Shown here in pieces: positions 6,804 through 14,369 of a DNA stretch of 18,377 nucleotides (the first letter of the stretch is position 1; every line of letters starts with the position of its first letter). Both the position numbers and the translations under genes were made by a program. Origin of the DNA: RGIG7213 sp045540335. Lineage in GTDB: Bacteria; Bacillota; Clostridia; Oscillospirales; CAG-272. The DNA lies in assembly GCA_045540335.1 (NCBI GenBank), contig JAZQHC010000006.1:1-18377 (forward strand). Direction: 5' to 3'. The notes under the pieces are model-generated. The model was given only the letters and a program-made list of their open reading frames with translations. It was not told the DNA's origin and did no database searches.

Positions 6804-6887
6804 GATGTTTTCTTTCTTTTTCCCAAAAACTCGACACGGAAAACAATTTTTTTCTTTGCGGTGATTCTAAAGGGGAAAGAAAGCGTC
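6804..6887 (+). promoter_or_regulatory. Possible structured leader of the pot operon
   Basis: CTTTCTTTTTCCC (6812-6824) can pair with GGGGAAAGAAAG (6872-6883) as 12 pairs with one bulged T and one G-U. GATG (6804-6807) and CGTC (6884-6887) can extend the stem. A T-rich run (TTTTATCTTTT) follows directly, as in an attenuator. The enclosed 47 nt show no recognised riboswitch. This was read by eye, without energy calculation. Confidence 0.35.
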
Positions 6888-6933
6888 TTTTATCTTTTAA
6901 AAATTTTTACCCTGTAAGGAGTATTTATGTGGA

Positions 6934-8055
6934 ATGGAAAAAAATGTTTTAATCGAGCTGAAAAATATCGCTAAATCCTTTGACGGCGAGCCTGTGCTTA
7001 AAGGCATAAATCTTGACATTCACGATAAAGAATTTGTAACTCTGCTTGGCCCTTCAGGCTGCGGAAAAACAACTACTTTGCGTATTATCGGCGGTTTTGA
7101 ATCACCAGATTCGGGTGATGTGTTTTTTGACGGCAAATTGATAAACGACGTACCGCCGTATAAAAGAAATGTTAATACTGTCTTTCAAAGATATGCGTTA
7201 TTTCCTCATTTAAATGTTTTTGAAAATATTGCCTTCGGATTAAGACTTAAAAAGAAATCAGATAAAGAAATTGCCGAAAAAGTAAAAGAAATGCTCAAGC
7301 TTGTAAACCTCAAGGGTTTCGAAAGGCGCAGCGTTACAACTCTTTCAGGCGGTCAGCAGCAGCGTGTTGCCATTGCGCGTGCACTTGTAAACGATCCTGA
7401 AATACTTTTGCTTGATGAACCGTTGGGCGCACTTGACCTTAAGCTTCGTAAGGATATGCAAAACGAACTTAAAAATATACAGGTTAAAACCGGTATAACG
7501 TTCATCTATGTTACACACGATCAGGAAGAGGCACTTTCCATGTCTGATACCGTAGTTGTTATGAATGACGGCGAAATACTTCAAATAGGTACACCACAAG
7601 ATATATATAACGAACCTGTAAACGCTTTTGTTGCGGATTTTATAGGCGAATCAAACTTGATATTCGGTACGATGATCGAAGACTATAAGGTTCGTTTTTC
7701 GGGTCATACGTTTGTCTGCCTTGATAAAGGCTTCGATAAGAACGAGCCTGTAGATATCGTTGTTCGCCCTGAAGACGTTGATATAGTTCCTATTGAAAAG
7801 GGCATGCTGTGCGGAACGGTTTCAAACGTTACGTTTATGGGTGTCCACTATGAAATAATAGTTGACATAGATAACTATAAGTGGATGATCCAAACTACCG
7901 ATTATTGCGGTGTTGGCGAAAAGATCGGCTTGTATATCGAGCCTGATGCTATCCACGTTATGAAAAAGTCTGAATACTCGCATATGGTAGGCGATTATTC
8001 ATCGTATAGTGAAGAGCACGAGCATCTTTCCGATATAATTGAGGAGGAAGCCTGA
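6934..8055 (+). CDS. potA: Spermidine/putrescine ABC transporter ATP-binding protein PotA
   Basis: 373 residues; the ATPase that drives polyamine import with PotB and PotC. All nucleotide-binding motifs are intact: Walker A GPSGCGKT (39-46), Q-loop Gln85 in VFQRYALFPH, signature LSGGQ (137-141), Walker B ILLLDE (157-162), D-loop LGALD and switch His195 in VTHDQEEAL. Residues from about 240 on form the TOBE-type regulatory domain (NLIFGTMIE, VDIVVRPEDVDI). The FQRYALFPHLNVFENIAFGL stretch is typical of the polyamine subgroup. The ATG at 6934 stands 12 nt from AAGGAG (6916-6921); a nearer ATG at 6927 is out of frame. The final TGA shares one base with the potB ATG, so translation is coupled. 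Confidence 0.95.
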   Translation: MEKNVLIELKNIAKSFDGEPVLKGINLDIHDKEFVTLLGPSGCGKTTTLRIIGGFESPDSGDVFFDGKLINDVPPYKRNVNTVFQRYALFPHLNVFENIAFGLRLKKKSDKEIAEKVKEMLKLVNLKGFERRSVTTLSGGQQQRVAIARALVNDPEILLLDEPLGALDLKLRKDMQNELKNIQVKTGITFIYVTHDQEEALSMSDTVVVMNDGEILQIGTPQDIYNEPVNAFVADFIGESNLIFGTMIEDYKVRFSGHTFVCLDKGFDKNEPVDIVVRPEDVDIVPIEKGMLCGTVSNVTFMGVHYEIIVDIDNYKWMIQTTDYCGVGEKIGLYIEPDAIHVMKKSEYSHMVGDYSSYSEEHEHLSDIIEEEA

Positions 8056-8933
8056 TGACGGGGAACGCAAAATCACGCCAAAAGATGCTTGCCGCATCAA
8101 GTAAAAGCACGATAGAACGTTCATGGCTGGCGCGCCTTGCCGCATACCCACATATGGTGTGGTCTGCGTTGTTTATAGTGGCACCGCTTATGTTCGTGGC
8201 ATATTTCGCATTTACTGATTCAAACGGAAATTTTACGTTTGAAAATATTCAAAATCTGACAAACTACGGTGAAACTTTCGTACTTTCGGTGTTTTTTTCA
8301 CTTATTGCTACTGTTGTTTGTCTTTTGATTGGATATCCGCTTGCCTATTTTCTGGCAAGATTAAACCCTAAAAGGCAAAAATTGTTCGTTTTGCTTTTGA
8401 TGCTTCCTATGTGGATCAGCTTGTTGATAAGAACGTATTCGCTTATGGCGTTGCTTGATAACGGCGGTATTATAAGTACTTTTCTTGTAAGCTTAGGCTT
8501 TGAAAAGCTTTCGTTTATAGGTACGGGCGGTGCGGTTATTCTCGGTATGGTATATGATTATCTGCCGTATATGGTTTTGCCTATTTACACAACTATTTCC
8601 AAAATAGATAACCGTTATATAGAGGCTGCAAGCGATCTTGGTTGTAACAGTTTTCAAACGATGAAGAACGTGGTATTTCCTTTGTCTGTACCGGGTATTA
8701 TTTCCGGTATAACAATGGTGTTCGTACCTTCCATATCAACGTTCTATATTTCACAAAAATTGGGCGGCGGCTCTTTCGATCTTATAGGTGACACGATCGA
8801 GCGTCAGTTCCAAAACAAATTAACATATCATACAGGCGCTGCTATATCGCTTGTAATGATGGTTCTTATATTGATCTCTCTTGCTGTTATGAATAAATTT
8901 TCGGATAACGACGGGGGTGATATAATTGTTTAA
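8055..8933 (+). CDS. potB: Spermidine/putrescine ABC transporter permease PotB
   Basis: 292 residues with six predicted membrane helices of the binding-protein-dependent permease type. The cytoplasmic EAA loop, which docks on the ATPase, is clear at residues 190-216 (EAASDLGCNSF...FPLSVPGI). The first helix is at about 34-54, and LPMWISLLIRTYSL (117-130) is typical of PotB. The ATG overlaps the potA stop by one base (TGATG) and has GAGGAGG upstream. It would pair with PotC to form the membrane channel. Confidence 0.95.
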   Translation: MTGNAKSRQKMLAASSKSTIERSWLARLAAYPHMVWSALFIVAPLMFVAYFAFTDSNGNFTFENIQNLTNYGETFVLSVFFSLIATVVCLLIGYPLAYFLARLNPKRQKLFVLLLMLPMWISLLIRTYSLMALLDNGGIISTFLVSLGFEKLSFIGTGGAVILGMVYDYLPYMVLPIYTTISKIDNRYIEAASDLGCNSFQTMKNVVFPLSVPGIISGITMVFVPSISTFYISQKLGGGSFDLIGDTIERQFQNKLTYHTGAAISLVMMVLILISLAVMNKFSDNDGGDIIV

Positions 8934-9783
8934 TAAGACTAAAAGCGTATTTTCAGGCATATATATTTTTATTGTTATGCTGTTGTTGTATGCCCCTATT
9001 CTTGTTTTAATAGTTTTTTCATTTAACGAATCGGGGAATTTAGGTTCTTTTTCGGGCCTTTCTTTAAAATGGTATAAGGAACTGTTTCGAGATTCAACTG
9101 CTTTCACGGCACTGAAAAACACGCTTATGCTTGCCGTGGAATCTTCTGCGCTGGCAACCGTTATAGGTACTTTTGCCGCACTCGGCATTCACAGAATGCA
9201 GAATAAATTTGCAAAAACAACTGTAACCATGGTGACGAATATTCCCATGATGAATCCCGATATAGTTACAGGCGTTTCGATGATGCTGTTTTTTGTGGCG
9301 ATAGCGGCGATATTCAATTTTCCGAATGCTTTGGGAAGTGCAACTATGCTTATAGCGCATACAACATTTAACCTGCCGTACGTTATATTATCTGTGCTTC
9401 CTCGTTTTAAGCAAATGGATAATTCACTTACCGAAGCGGCGTTAGACCTTGGCTGTACCCCCGCAAAAGCATTTTTTAAGGTAGAGCTTCCGTTTATAGT
9501 ACCCGGAATAATTTCGGGGGCAATGCTTGGGTTCACCCTTTCGCTTGACGACTTCGTAATAAGCCATTTTGTAAGCTCGCCTGATTTCCAAACTCTTCCG
9601 CTTTATATCTATAACCAAACCGCGCATAACGTAAAATTCAGTATGTATGCGTTGTGCTCGTTAATTATTGCAGTTATATTGTTGTTGATGCTTGCTATCA
9701 ATTTCATTGGCGCAAGGTCAGACGAAAAAAATACGTTTGCCAAAAATATAAAATCCGAAAAACGTAAATTGGCAAGCCACTAA
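8926..9783 (+). CDS. potC: Spermidine/putrescine ABC transporter permease PotC
   Basis: 285 residues, six predicted membrane helices, with the EAA loop at 170-196 (EAALDLGCTPA...LPFIVPGI). YAPILVLIVFSFNES near the N-terminus, SLKWYKELF, and LSLDDFVISHF are hallmarks of PotC-type permeases. The start is a TTG at 8926-8928, supported by GGGGGTGA 6 nt upstream, and lies 8 nt inside potB, which implies coupled translation. The basic C-terminal tail (SEKRKLASH) is cytoplasmic. Confidence 0.94.
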   Translation: MFNKTKSVFSGIYIFIVMLLLYAPILVLIVFSFNESGNLGSFSGLSLKWYKELFRDSTAFTALKNTLMLAVESSALATVIGTFAALGIHRMQNKFAKTTVTMVTNIPMMNPDIVTGVSMMLFFVAIAAIFNFPNALGSATMLIAHTTFNLPYVILSVLPRFKQMDNSLTEAALDLGCTPAKAFFKVELPFIVPGIISGAMLGFTLSLDDFVISHFVSSPDFQTLPLYIYNQTAHNVKFSMYALCSLIIAVILLLMLAINFIGARSDEKNTFAKNIKSEKRKLASH

Positions 9784-9806
9784 ACGATATTTTGAAAGGA
9801 AATAAA

Positions 9807-11054
9807 ATGAAAAAGATATTTTCTCTTATTATATTATCTGCGATGATGGTTGCTTCTGCAGCTTCATTCGCATCGTGCGGTGAAAACACAGGCGCCGAAA
9901 ATACGCTTTACGTTTACAACTGGGGCGAGTATATATCCGACGGTTCAGACGGCACGATGGATGTCAACGCAGAATTCGAAAAATGGTACGAAGAAACTTA
10001 CGGTAAAAAGATTACTGTAAATTACTCGACTTATTCTTCTAACGAAGATATGTACGCTAAATTAAGCAGCGGTGCTGTTTCTTATGACGTTGTTATTCCG
10101 TCTGACTACATGATAGAGCGTATGATCAAAGAAGATATGCTTGTTGAATTGAATCTTAAAAATATCCCCAACGCCCAATACATTGATGAAAAATTTACGG
10201 GCGAGGGCGCATATTATGACCCGCAAGGCAAATATTCCGTGCCTTATACTTACGGTATGGTAGGCATCATATATAACACAAAAGATATCCCTGCGGATGA
10301 ACCCACGATTGGAAGCTGGGAATTGATGTGGAATGAAAAATACAGCGGAAACATTCTTCAATTTAATAACTCGCGTGATGCTTTTGGTACGGCACAGTAT
10401 TATCTTGGCTTGGATGTAAACGATTCAAATGCAGAAAGCTGGCAAAAAGCGTATGAAAAGCTTTTGGCGCAGAAGCCCATTGTTCAAGGCTACGTTATGG
10501 ATGAAATATTCAATAAAATGTCCTCCGGGTCTGCAGCGGTTGCTACTTATTACGCAGGTGACTTCTTAACAATGTATGCCGATAATAACGATTTGGCTTT
10601 CTATTATCCGAAAGAGGGAACTAATATATTCGTGGATGCTATGTGTATCCCCAAATGCACGCGCAATCAAGAGCTTGCAGAGCTTTATATAAACTTCATG
10701 CTTGAAGAAAGAATTGCAGTTGCTAATGCCGAATATATATGCTATGCAAGCCCTCATACCTTGGTAGCGCAAAATGAAGGTTACCTTGAAACCATGGCAG
10801 AGGTTCATCCCGACGCGATGGATATTCTGTATAACAGCGCACAATCTATTCCTACGCAGTATTATAAAAATTTGACCGAAGAGCAATTAAGTCTGTTAAA
10901 CTCCCTTTGGGATGATCTTAAAATAGAAAGTTCTATCGGTACGTCTGTTTACGTTATAGCAGGTGCGATAATAGTAGTTTTGGCGGTTGCTTTGGCATAT
11001 AACGCTGCCAAAAAAGCTAAAAATAAAAAAATGTGGGAACAAACAGAAGAGTAA
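9807..11054 (+). CDS. potD: Polyamine-binding lipoprotein PotD with extra C-terminal membrane helix
   Basis: 415 residues; the extracellular receptor that hands polyamines to PotBC. The signal peptide ends in FASC with Cys24 as the lipid-anchored residue. The mature part is a periplasmic-binding-protein type II fold: LYVYNWGEYI (34-43, the PotD signature strand), YDVVIPSDYMIERM, YSVPYTYGMVGIIYN and AAVATYYAGDFLTMY. The family normally ends soon after the LWDDLK helix. Here a further hydrophobic stretch at about 381-398 (VYVIAGAIIVVLAVALAY) and a lysine-rich tail follow, suggesting a second membrane anchor. I set the ATG at 9807, with AAAGGA 6 nt upstream; an in-frame TTG at 9792 lies before that site and is unlikely. 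Last gene of the operon, ended by the hairpin at 11074-11109. Confidence 0.94.
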   Translation: MKKIFSLIILSAMMVASAASFASCGENTGAENTLYVYNWGEYISDGSDGTMDVNAEFEKWYEETYGKKITVNYSTYSSNEDMYAKLSSGAVSYDVVIPSDYMIERMIKEDMLVELNLKNIPNAQYIDEKFTGEGAYYDPQGKYSVPYTYGMVGIIYNTKDIPADEPTIGSWELMWNEKYSGNILQFNNSRDAFGTAQYYLGLDVNDSNAESWQKAYEKLLAQKPIVQGYVMDEIFNKMSSGSAAVATYYAGDFLTMYADNNDLAFYYPKEGTNIFVDAMCIPKCTRNQELAELYINFMLEERIAVANAEYICYASPHTLVAQNEGYLETMAEVHPDAMDILYNSAQSIPTQYYKNLTEEQLSLLNSLWDDLKIESSIGTSVYVIAGAIIVVLAVALAYNAAKKAKNKKMWEQTEE

Positions 11055-11073
11055 TAAAAAACTGTAATAAACG

Positions 11074-11109
11074 ATAAAGGTCATCGCAAATAATCGCGAT
11101 GACCTTTAT
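11074..11109. terminator. Bidirectional terminator between potD and fakA
   Basis: A perfect 14-bp stem, ATAAAGGTCATCGC (11074-11087) with GCGATGACCTTTAT (11096-11109), loop of 8 nt, followed by a T-rich stretch. It lies between two convergent genes, 20 nt after potD and 16 nt before the reverse-strand fakA stop. Confidence 0.92.
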
Positions 11110-11124
11110 TTATTGTTGTGTTTA

Positions 11125-12825
11125 TTATTCGTATATCAAAATAAAATCGTACACGTCCTGTCCGCCGTTCATCATGATGATCTCGCCGTCAGGGCAAAGG
11201 GCTTGCAGCTCTGATTTAAGACGTTCAGCTTCGCTTTTTGTAGCGGTATTACCGCTGATGACAATTATAATATCACATTCGTCGGCGTCTAAAGCTTCAG
11301 ACATTTTAATAGCTGCATCTACCTTATCAGCAGTAGCAGAAAGAATGTCGTGGCCTTGTATTCCTATGTAATCGTCTGTGTGCACCTCGATTCCGCTCAT
11401 ATTAGCATCGCGAACGGCACGGCTTACCATGCCCGTGCGTACACCCTCCATCGCATCGCGGAGGCTTTGCATAACCTCGTCTGTATCGTCTGATGTAGTG
11501 TCGATCATTCCCAAAGCGGAATAACCGTCGCCGATCGTCTTACATTCTAAAACGCGTACCTCTGCTTCTTTATAAAGCTCCGCTGCTTGATTTGCGGCAA
11601 GGATAACATTTCCGTTGTTCGGTAACACTATTATCGTGCGTGCGTTAACTTGCCTGAATGCGGTTATAAAATCCTCTGCCGAGGGGTTCATAGATTGACC
11701 CCCTTCAACGATATAGTCTGCGCCTAAAGCACGAAACGCTTCTTTTATGCCATCGCCGGTTGCAACGGCAACTATTCCGTAACGCTTTGGCGGTAGCTTA
11801 ATTTGTTGCTTGTTTTCTTCCTCTTCTTTTTCTTGTGCTTCTTTTTCAACGATTCCCGAATTGTGCTGTAAAGACATATTTTCAATTTTTACGGTAAGAA
11901 ATTCGCCAAATTTACGGCAAAATTCCAACACCAAACCGGGGTGCAGTGTGTGAACGTGTGCTTTTACTATGGAATCTGTTTTAAAAATAACAACAGAATC
12001 ACCCAAAGTGGTAAGATAGTCTTTTATAACTGTTTCGTCAAATCCCTCCGGGTTAACCTTGCTGCATTGCAGTCTTAATAAAAATTCGGTGCAATATCCG
12101 TACTCCATCACGTCGTTTTCAGTAAAGGAATCAAAAGATATATCAGGTGTTTTTGCAACGTCTGCTTGCTTTTCAACAGTATTTGATGCAAATTTTTCGC
12201 CCTTTATTGCCTTCATCATACCGTCTGCAATGTATAAAAGGCCTGCGCCGCCGCTGTCAACAACGCCTGCTTCCTTCAATACGGGAAGCTTTTCAGGTGT
12301 GCGTTCCAGCGAGGCTTTTAATTCTTTTGTAAAGGTTGCAAAAAATTCTTCCAAGGTGCTGTTTTTCTTAAGGGTAGCCGCCGCCCTTACGGTTGCTTCT
12401 CTGCAAACTGTAAGAATTGTGCCTTCTATGGGCTTCATTACGGCAGAGTAGGATTGGCGAACGCCTTCCATTAAAGCATCTGCGAAGCCGCGCGCGTCTG
12501 TTGCTTTCTTTTTGTCAAAGCCGCGTGCTATGCCTTCAAAAAATTTAGAAAGAATAACGCCGGAGTTTCCGCGCGCAGAAAGCAACATTCCTTTTGCCAC
12601 TACACCTGCAACGTTAAACAGATAGGCGTTTGATAAATCGCCCGTAATGTTATCAAGTGCAGTTGCACCGCCCCTGATCGTCATACACATATTTTCACCC
12701 GTGTCACCGTCCGGAACGGGGAACACGTTTAAATCGTTTACTATTCTTGCATTTGAACGAAGATTTTCATATCCACCTTTAACCATATTTGCATAAAGCT
12801 CTGCGGTAAGTTGTAAATTGGCCAT
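11125..12825 (-). CDS. fakA: DAK2-domain fatty acid kinase subunit FakA (YloV family)
   Basis: 566 residues, near the usual FakA/YloV length (about 550). Residues 1-200 form the DhaL/DAK2 nucleotide-binding domain: NVFPVPDGDTGENM (33-46), whose aspartates bind Mg-ATP, and LLSARGNSGVILSKFFEGIARG. The middle region (about 235-325) starts with YGYCTEFLLRL and contains KAHVHTLHPG. After a Glu/Lys-rich linker the C-terminal part (about 350-566) has a DegV-like start, YGIVAVATGDGIKEAFRALGADYIVEGGQSMNPS. In Firmicutes FakA phosphorylates fatty acids held by a DegV-family FakB partner; no fakB is in this window. The ATG has GGTGA upstream. The Asp23/YloU-like gene that often precedes yloV is absent; instead an HD-domain gene diverges. 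Confidence 0.9.
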   Translation of the reverse strand: MANLQLTAELYANMVKGGYENLRSNARIVNDLNVFPVPDGDTGENMCMTIRGGATALDNITGDLSNAYLFNVAGVVAKGMLLSARGNSGVILSKFFEGIARGFDKKKATDARGFADALMEGVRQSYSAVMKPIEGTILTVCREATVRAAATLKKNSTLEEFFATFTKELKASLERTPEKLPVLKEAGVVDSGGAGLLYIADGMMKAIKGEKFASNTVEKQADVAKTPDISFDSFTENDVMEYGYCTEFLLRLQCSKVNPEGFDETVIKDYLTTLGDSVVIFKTDSIVKAHVHTLHPGLVLEFCRKFGEFLTVKIENMSLQHNSGIVEKEAQEKEEEENKQQIKLPPKRYGIVAVATGDGIKEAFRALGADYIVEGGQSMNPSAEDFITAFRQVNARTIIVLPNNGNVILAANQAAELYKEAEVRVLECKTIGDGYSALGMIDTTSDDTDEVMQSLRDAMEGVRTGMVSRAVRDANMSGIEVHTDDYIGIQGHDILSATADKVDAAIKMSEALDADECDIIIVISGNTATKSEAERLKSELQALCPDGEIIMMNGGQDVYDFILIYE

Positions 12826-12872
12826 AAAATCACCGTACCTTTCTTTAAATCAAACTAAATTTATTTTTTTGC

Positions 12873-12902
12873 TTGACTTTTGACATACGTATATATTATA
12901 AT
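12873..12902 (+). promoter_or_regulatory. Promoter for the HD-domain gene
   Basis: TTGACT (12873-12878), an 18-nt spacer and TATAAT (12897-12902). Start near 12909, giving a leader of about 108 nt. A GTGAA-N9-TTCAC inverted repeat within the leader, near 12940-12960, could be an operator, but nothing supports this beyond symmetry. Confidence 0.6.
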
Positions 12903-12923
12903 TCATATAAGGTTTTTAAACAA
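12895..12923 (-). promoter_or_regulatory. Promoter for fakA, overlapping the divergent promoter
   Basis: Reverse strand: TTGTTT (12918-12923), a 17-nt spacer and TATAAT (12895-12900). The -10 shares four base pairs with the forward -10 at 12897-12902, because ATTATAAT reads as TATAAT-like on both strands. Confidence 0.55.
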
Positions 12924-13016
12924 GTGCTATTTTTGTACAAAGTGAATAGTTTTTGTTCACATTTATAAAATAATCTGGCTTGTTTATCATAATAAAATTG
13001 TAAAAAGGGGAAAAAT

Positions 13017-13595
13017 ATGAACTATAAAGAGGAATTTTTAGAAATATATAATAATTCTATAAAAAGGGAAGGGGCAGATAAAATGCTTGATTATTTGCTC
13101 AAATCCGATTTTTTTACTGCACCTGCAAGCACGCGTTTTCATTTGTCTTGCGAGGGTGGGTTGTGCCAACACAGTATAAATGTGTATAAATGCCTTACGG
13201 ACTATATGGCACGCCCGCGAGTTAAAGAGGTTTACGGTATGAACTATTCGGATGAAACGATAGCCATAGTATCTTTATTGCATGACGTTTGCAAAATAAA
13301 CTGTTATGCGCAAAGCTTTCGCAACGTTAAGGATGATCACGGTGTGTGGCAAAAAGTGCCGTGCTATGAATTTGCCGATAAGCTTCCGTACGGCCACGGC
13401 GAAAAATCGGTTTATATCATAAACGGTTATATGCGTCTTTCGCGTGAAGAAGCGTTTGCGATCCGCTATCATATGGGATTTTCCACAACGGACGATGTAC
13501 GCAACGTAGGTGCGGCGTACGAAATGTTTCCGCTTGCCCCTGCGTTAAGCTTTGCGGATATGGAAGCAACGTACTATGTTGAAAAAGAAAAATAA
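13017..13595 (+). CDS. HD-domain phosphohydrolase family protein
   Basis: 192 residues built on an HD domain. Metal-site residues are visible in order: His52 in CQHSINVYK, His89-Asp90 with Lys93 (LLHDVCK, the HDxxK pattern), His127 in YGHGEKSV and His152 in RYHMG, with Asp160 as a candidate for the last ligand. Proteins of this size and pattern are metal-dependent phosphohydrolases acting on nucleotides or nucleic acid ends; the substrate here is not known. AAAAGGGG precedes the ATG. It stands alone between the divergent fakA and a bidirectional terminator just after its stop. Confidence 0.87.
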   Translation: MNYKEEFLEIYNNSIKREGADKMLDYLLKSDFFTAPASTRFHLSCEGGLCQHSINVYKCLTDYMARPRVKEVYGMNYSDETIAIVSLLHDVCKINCYAQSFRNVKDDHGVWQKVPCYEFADKLPYGHGEKSVYIINGYMRLSREEAFAIRYHMGFSTTDDVRNVGAAYEMFPLAPALSFADMEATYYVEKEK

Positions 13596-13599
13596 TATT

Positions 13600-13632
13600 A
13601 CATGCCCAAGTTTTTTTTAAGCTTGGGCATGT
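13600..13632. terminator. Bidirectional terminator after the HD-domain gene
   Basis: ACATGCCCAAG (13600-13610) pairs perfectly with CTTGGGCATGT (13622-13632) around a T-rich loop of 11 nt. T-rich tracts lie on both sides, and the site separates two convergent genes. Confidence 0.88.
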
Positions 13633-13649
13633 ATATCTTTTGCAAAACT

Positions 13650-14060
13650 TTATATTTTTATATCAAATTTTGTGTGGCAGCAAGGGCAGTTAACCGAATG
13701 ATTTCCGCATTTTTTTGGAAGCCTTAAAGTGTTTTTACAGTTCGGGCATTTACGGTAAACATGCGTGTTTCTATCTTTAAAGCGATTTTTTAATTGCAGA
13801 AAAAAGCTTTTAAATTTGCCGCAATACGAAAGAAAAATCCTGTTTTCCTTTTGTCTTTTTGAAAGATTTTTCGAAAGGATTCTAAAGATCGCATATCCCA
13901 TCAGTAAAAATGTTATTAAAGATAAAATTTCAGATCTCATAAATAAATTTAACATCAACAGAAAAATGCATAAAAAATACGTTGCGCGACAAAGCGAATC
14001 GTACCCGTTTCGTTGATACATAAACTCGACAACACGACGAAAAAAGGAATTATTTTTCAT
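13650..14060 (-). CDS. Small membrane protein with C-terminal zinc ribbon, function unknown
   Basis: 136 residues. Two hydrophobic segments (about 26-41 and 44-61) form a likely membrane hairpin. A basic region follows (63-100, rich in Lys/Arg/Phe), and the end holds a zinc ribbon with two CxxC knuckles, Cys105-Pro-Asn-Cys108 and Cys125-Pro-Cys-Cys128. Both termini would be cytoplasmic by the positive-inside rule. Similar hairpin-plus-ribbon proteins are usually annotated only as hypothetical in Clostridia, and I cannot assign a function. AGAGGAAA stands before the ATG, supporting the start. The gene is convergent with the HD-domain gene and divergent from the polysaccharide operon, with no evident partner. 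Confidence 0.8.
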   Translation of the reverse strand: MKNNSFFRRVVEFMYQRNGYDSLCRATYFLCIFLLMLNLFMRSEILSLITFLLMGYAIFRILSKNLSKRQKENRIFLSYCGKFKSFFLQLKNRFKDRNTHVYRKCPNCKNTLRLPKKCGNHSVNCPCCHTKFDIKI

Positions 14061-14073
14061 TTAAATTTCCTCT

Positions 14074-14144
14074 CGAAAAATTATTTTACTGATAAAATTG
14101 TACCACGTTAATAATGTAAAATCCACAAGAAAAATAATTTTTCG
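14074..14144. repeat. Perfect 14-bp inverted repeat in the divergent intergenic region
   Basis: CGAAAAATTATTTT (14074-14087) recurs as its exact reverse complement at 14131-14144, 43 bp apart. A third partial copy (GAAAAATAATTCC on the reverse strand) overlaps the start of the zinc-ribbon gene. The whole 14061-14369 gap holds this repeat, the promoter at 14253-14281 and an untranslated leader; nothing else is apparent in it. Confidence 0.7.
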
Positions 14145-14252
14145 ATTATAATTTTTGTAAAACAAGTGTTAAAAAAATGTATAATTTTGTGCAACAAAAG
14201 TTGAAGTTGCGCAGTTTTGAAAGTCGCAGAGTATATTTTTTTTATATATTAC

Positions 14253-14281
14253 TTGACAATCTGAGTGTCTTATGGTATAGT
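14253..14281 (+). promoter_or_regulatory. Promoter of the polysaccharide operon
   Basis: Perfect TTGACA (14253-14258), a 17-nt spacer and TATAGT (14276-14281), with TG at 14273-14274 (extended -10). The start near 14288 leaves a leader of about 82 nt and lies downstream of the earliest open codons of the wzz-like frame, which excludes the longer N-terminus. Confidence 0.85.
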
Positions 14282-14369
14282 GTATCTGTATAATAGTATG
14301 TACATGGAATCTGTGGACTTTTTAAGGCTCTTTGTACTTGTTTTTGACAAAATGAAGGGATTTTTCGAT

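Noticed and set aside
11125..12825. Annotation as dihydroxyacetone kinase
   Set aside because: The N-terminal DAK2 domain is shared, but the long C-terminal half with the CTEFLLRL and DegV-like regions is that of FakA/YloV, and no DhaK or DhaM is adjacent.
14265..14369. A 35-residue N-terminal extension of the Wzz-like protein
   Set aside because: It starts inside the promoter (-10 at 14276-14281), upstream of the expected transcript start, and lacks a ribosome binding site.
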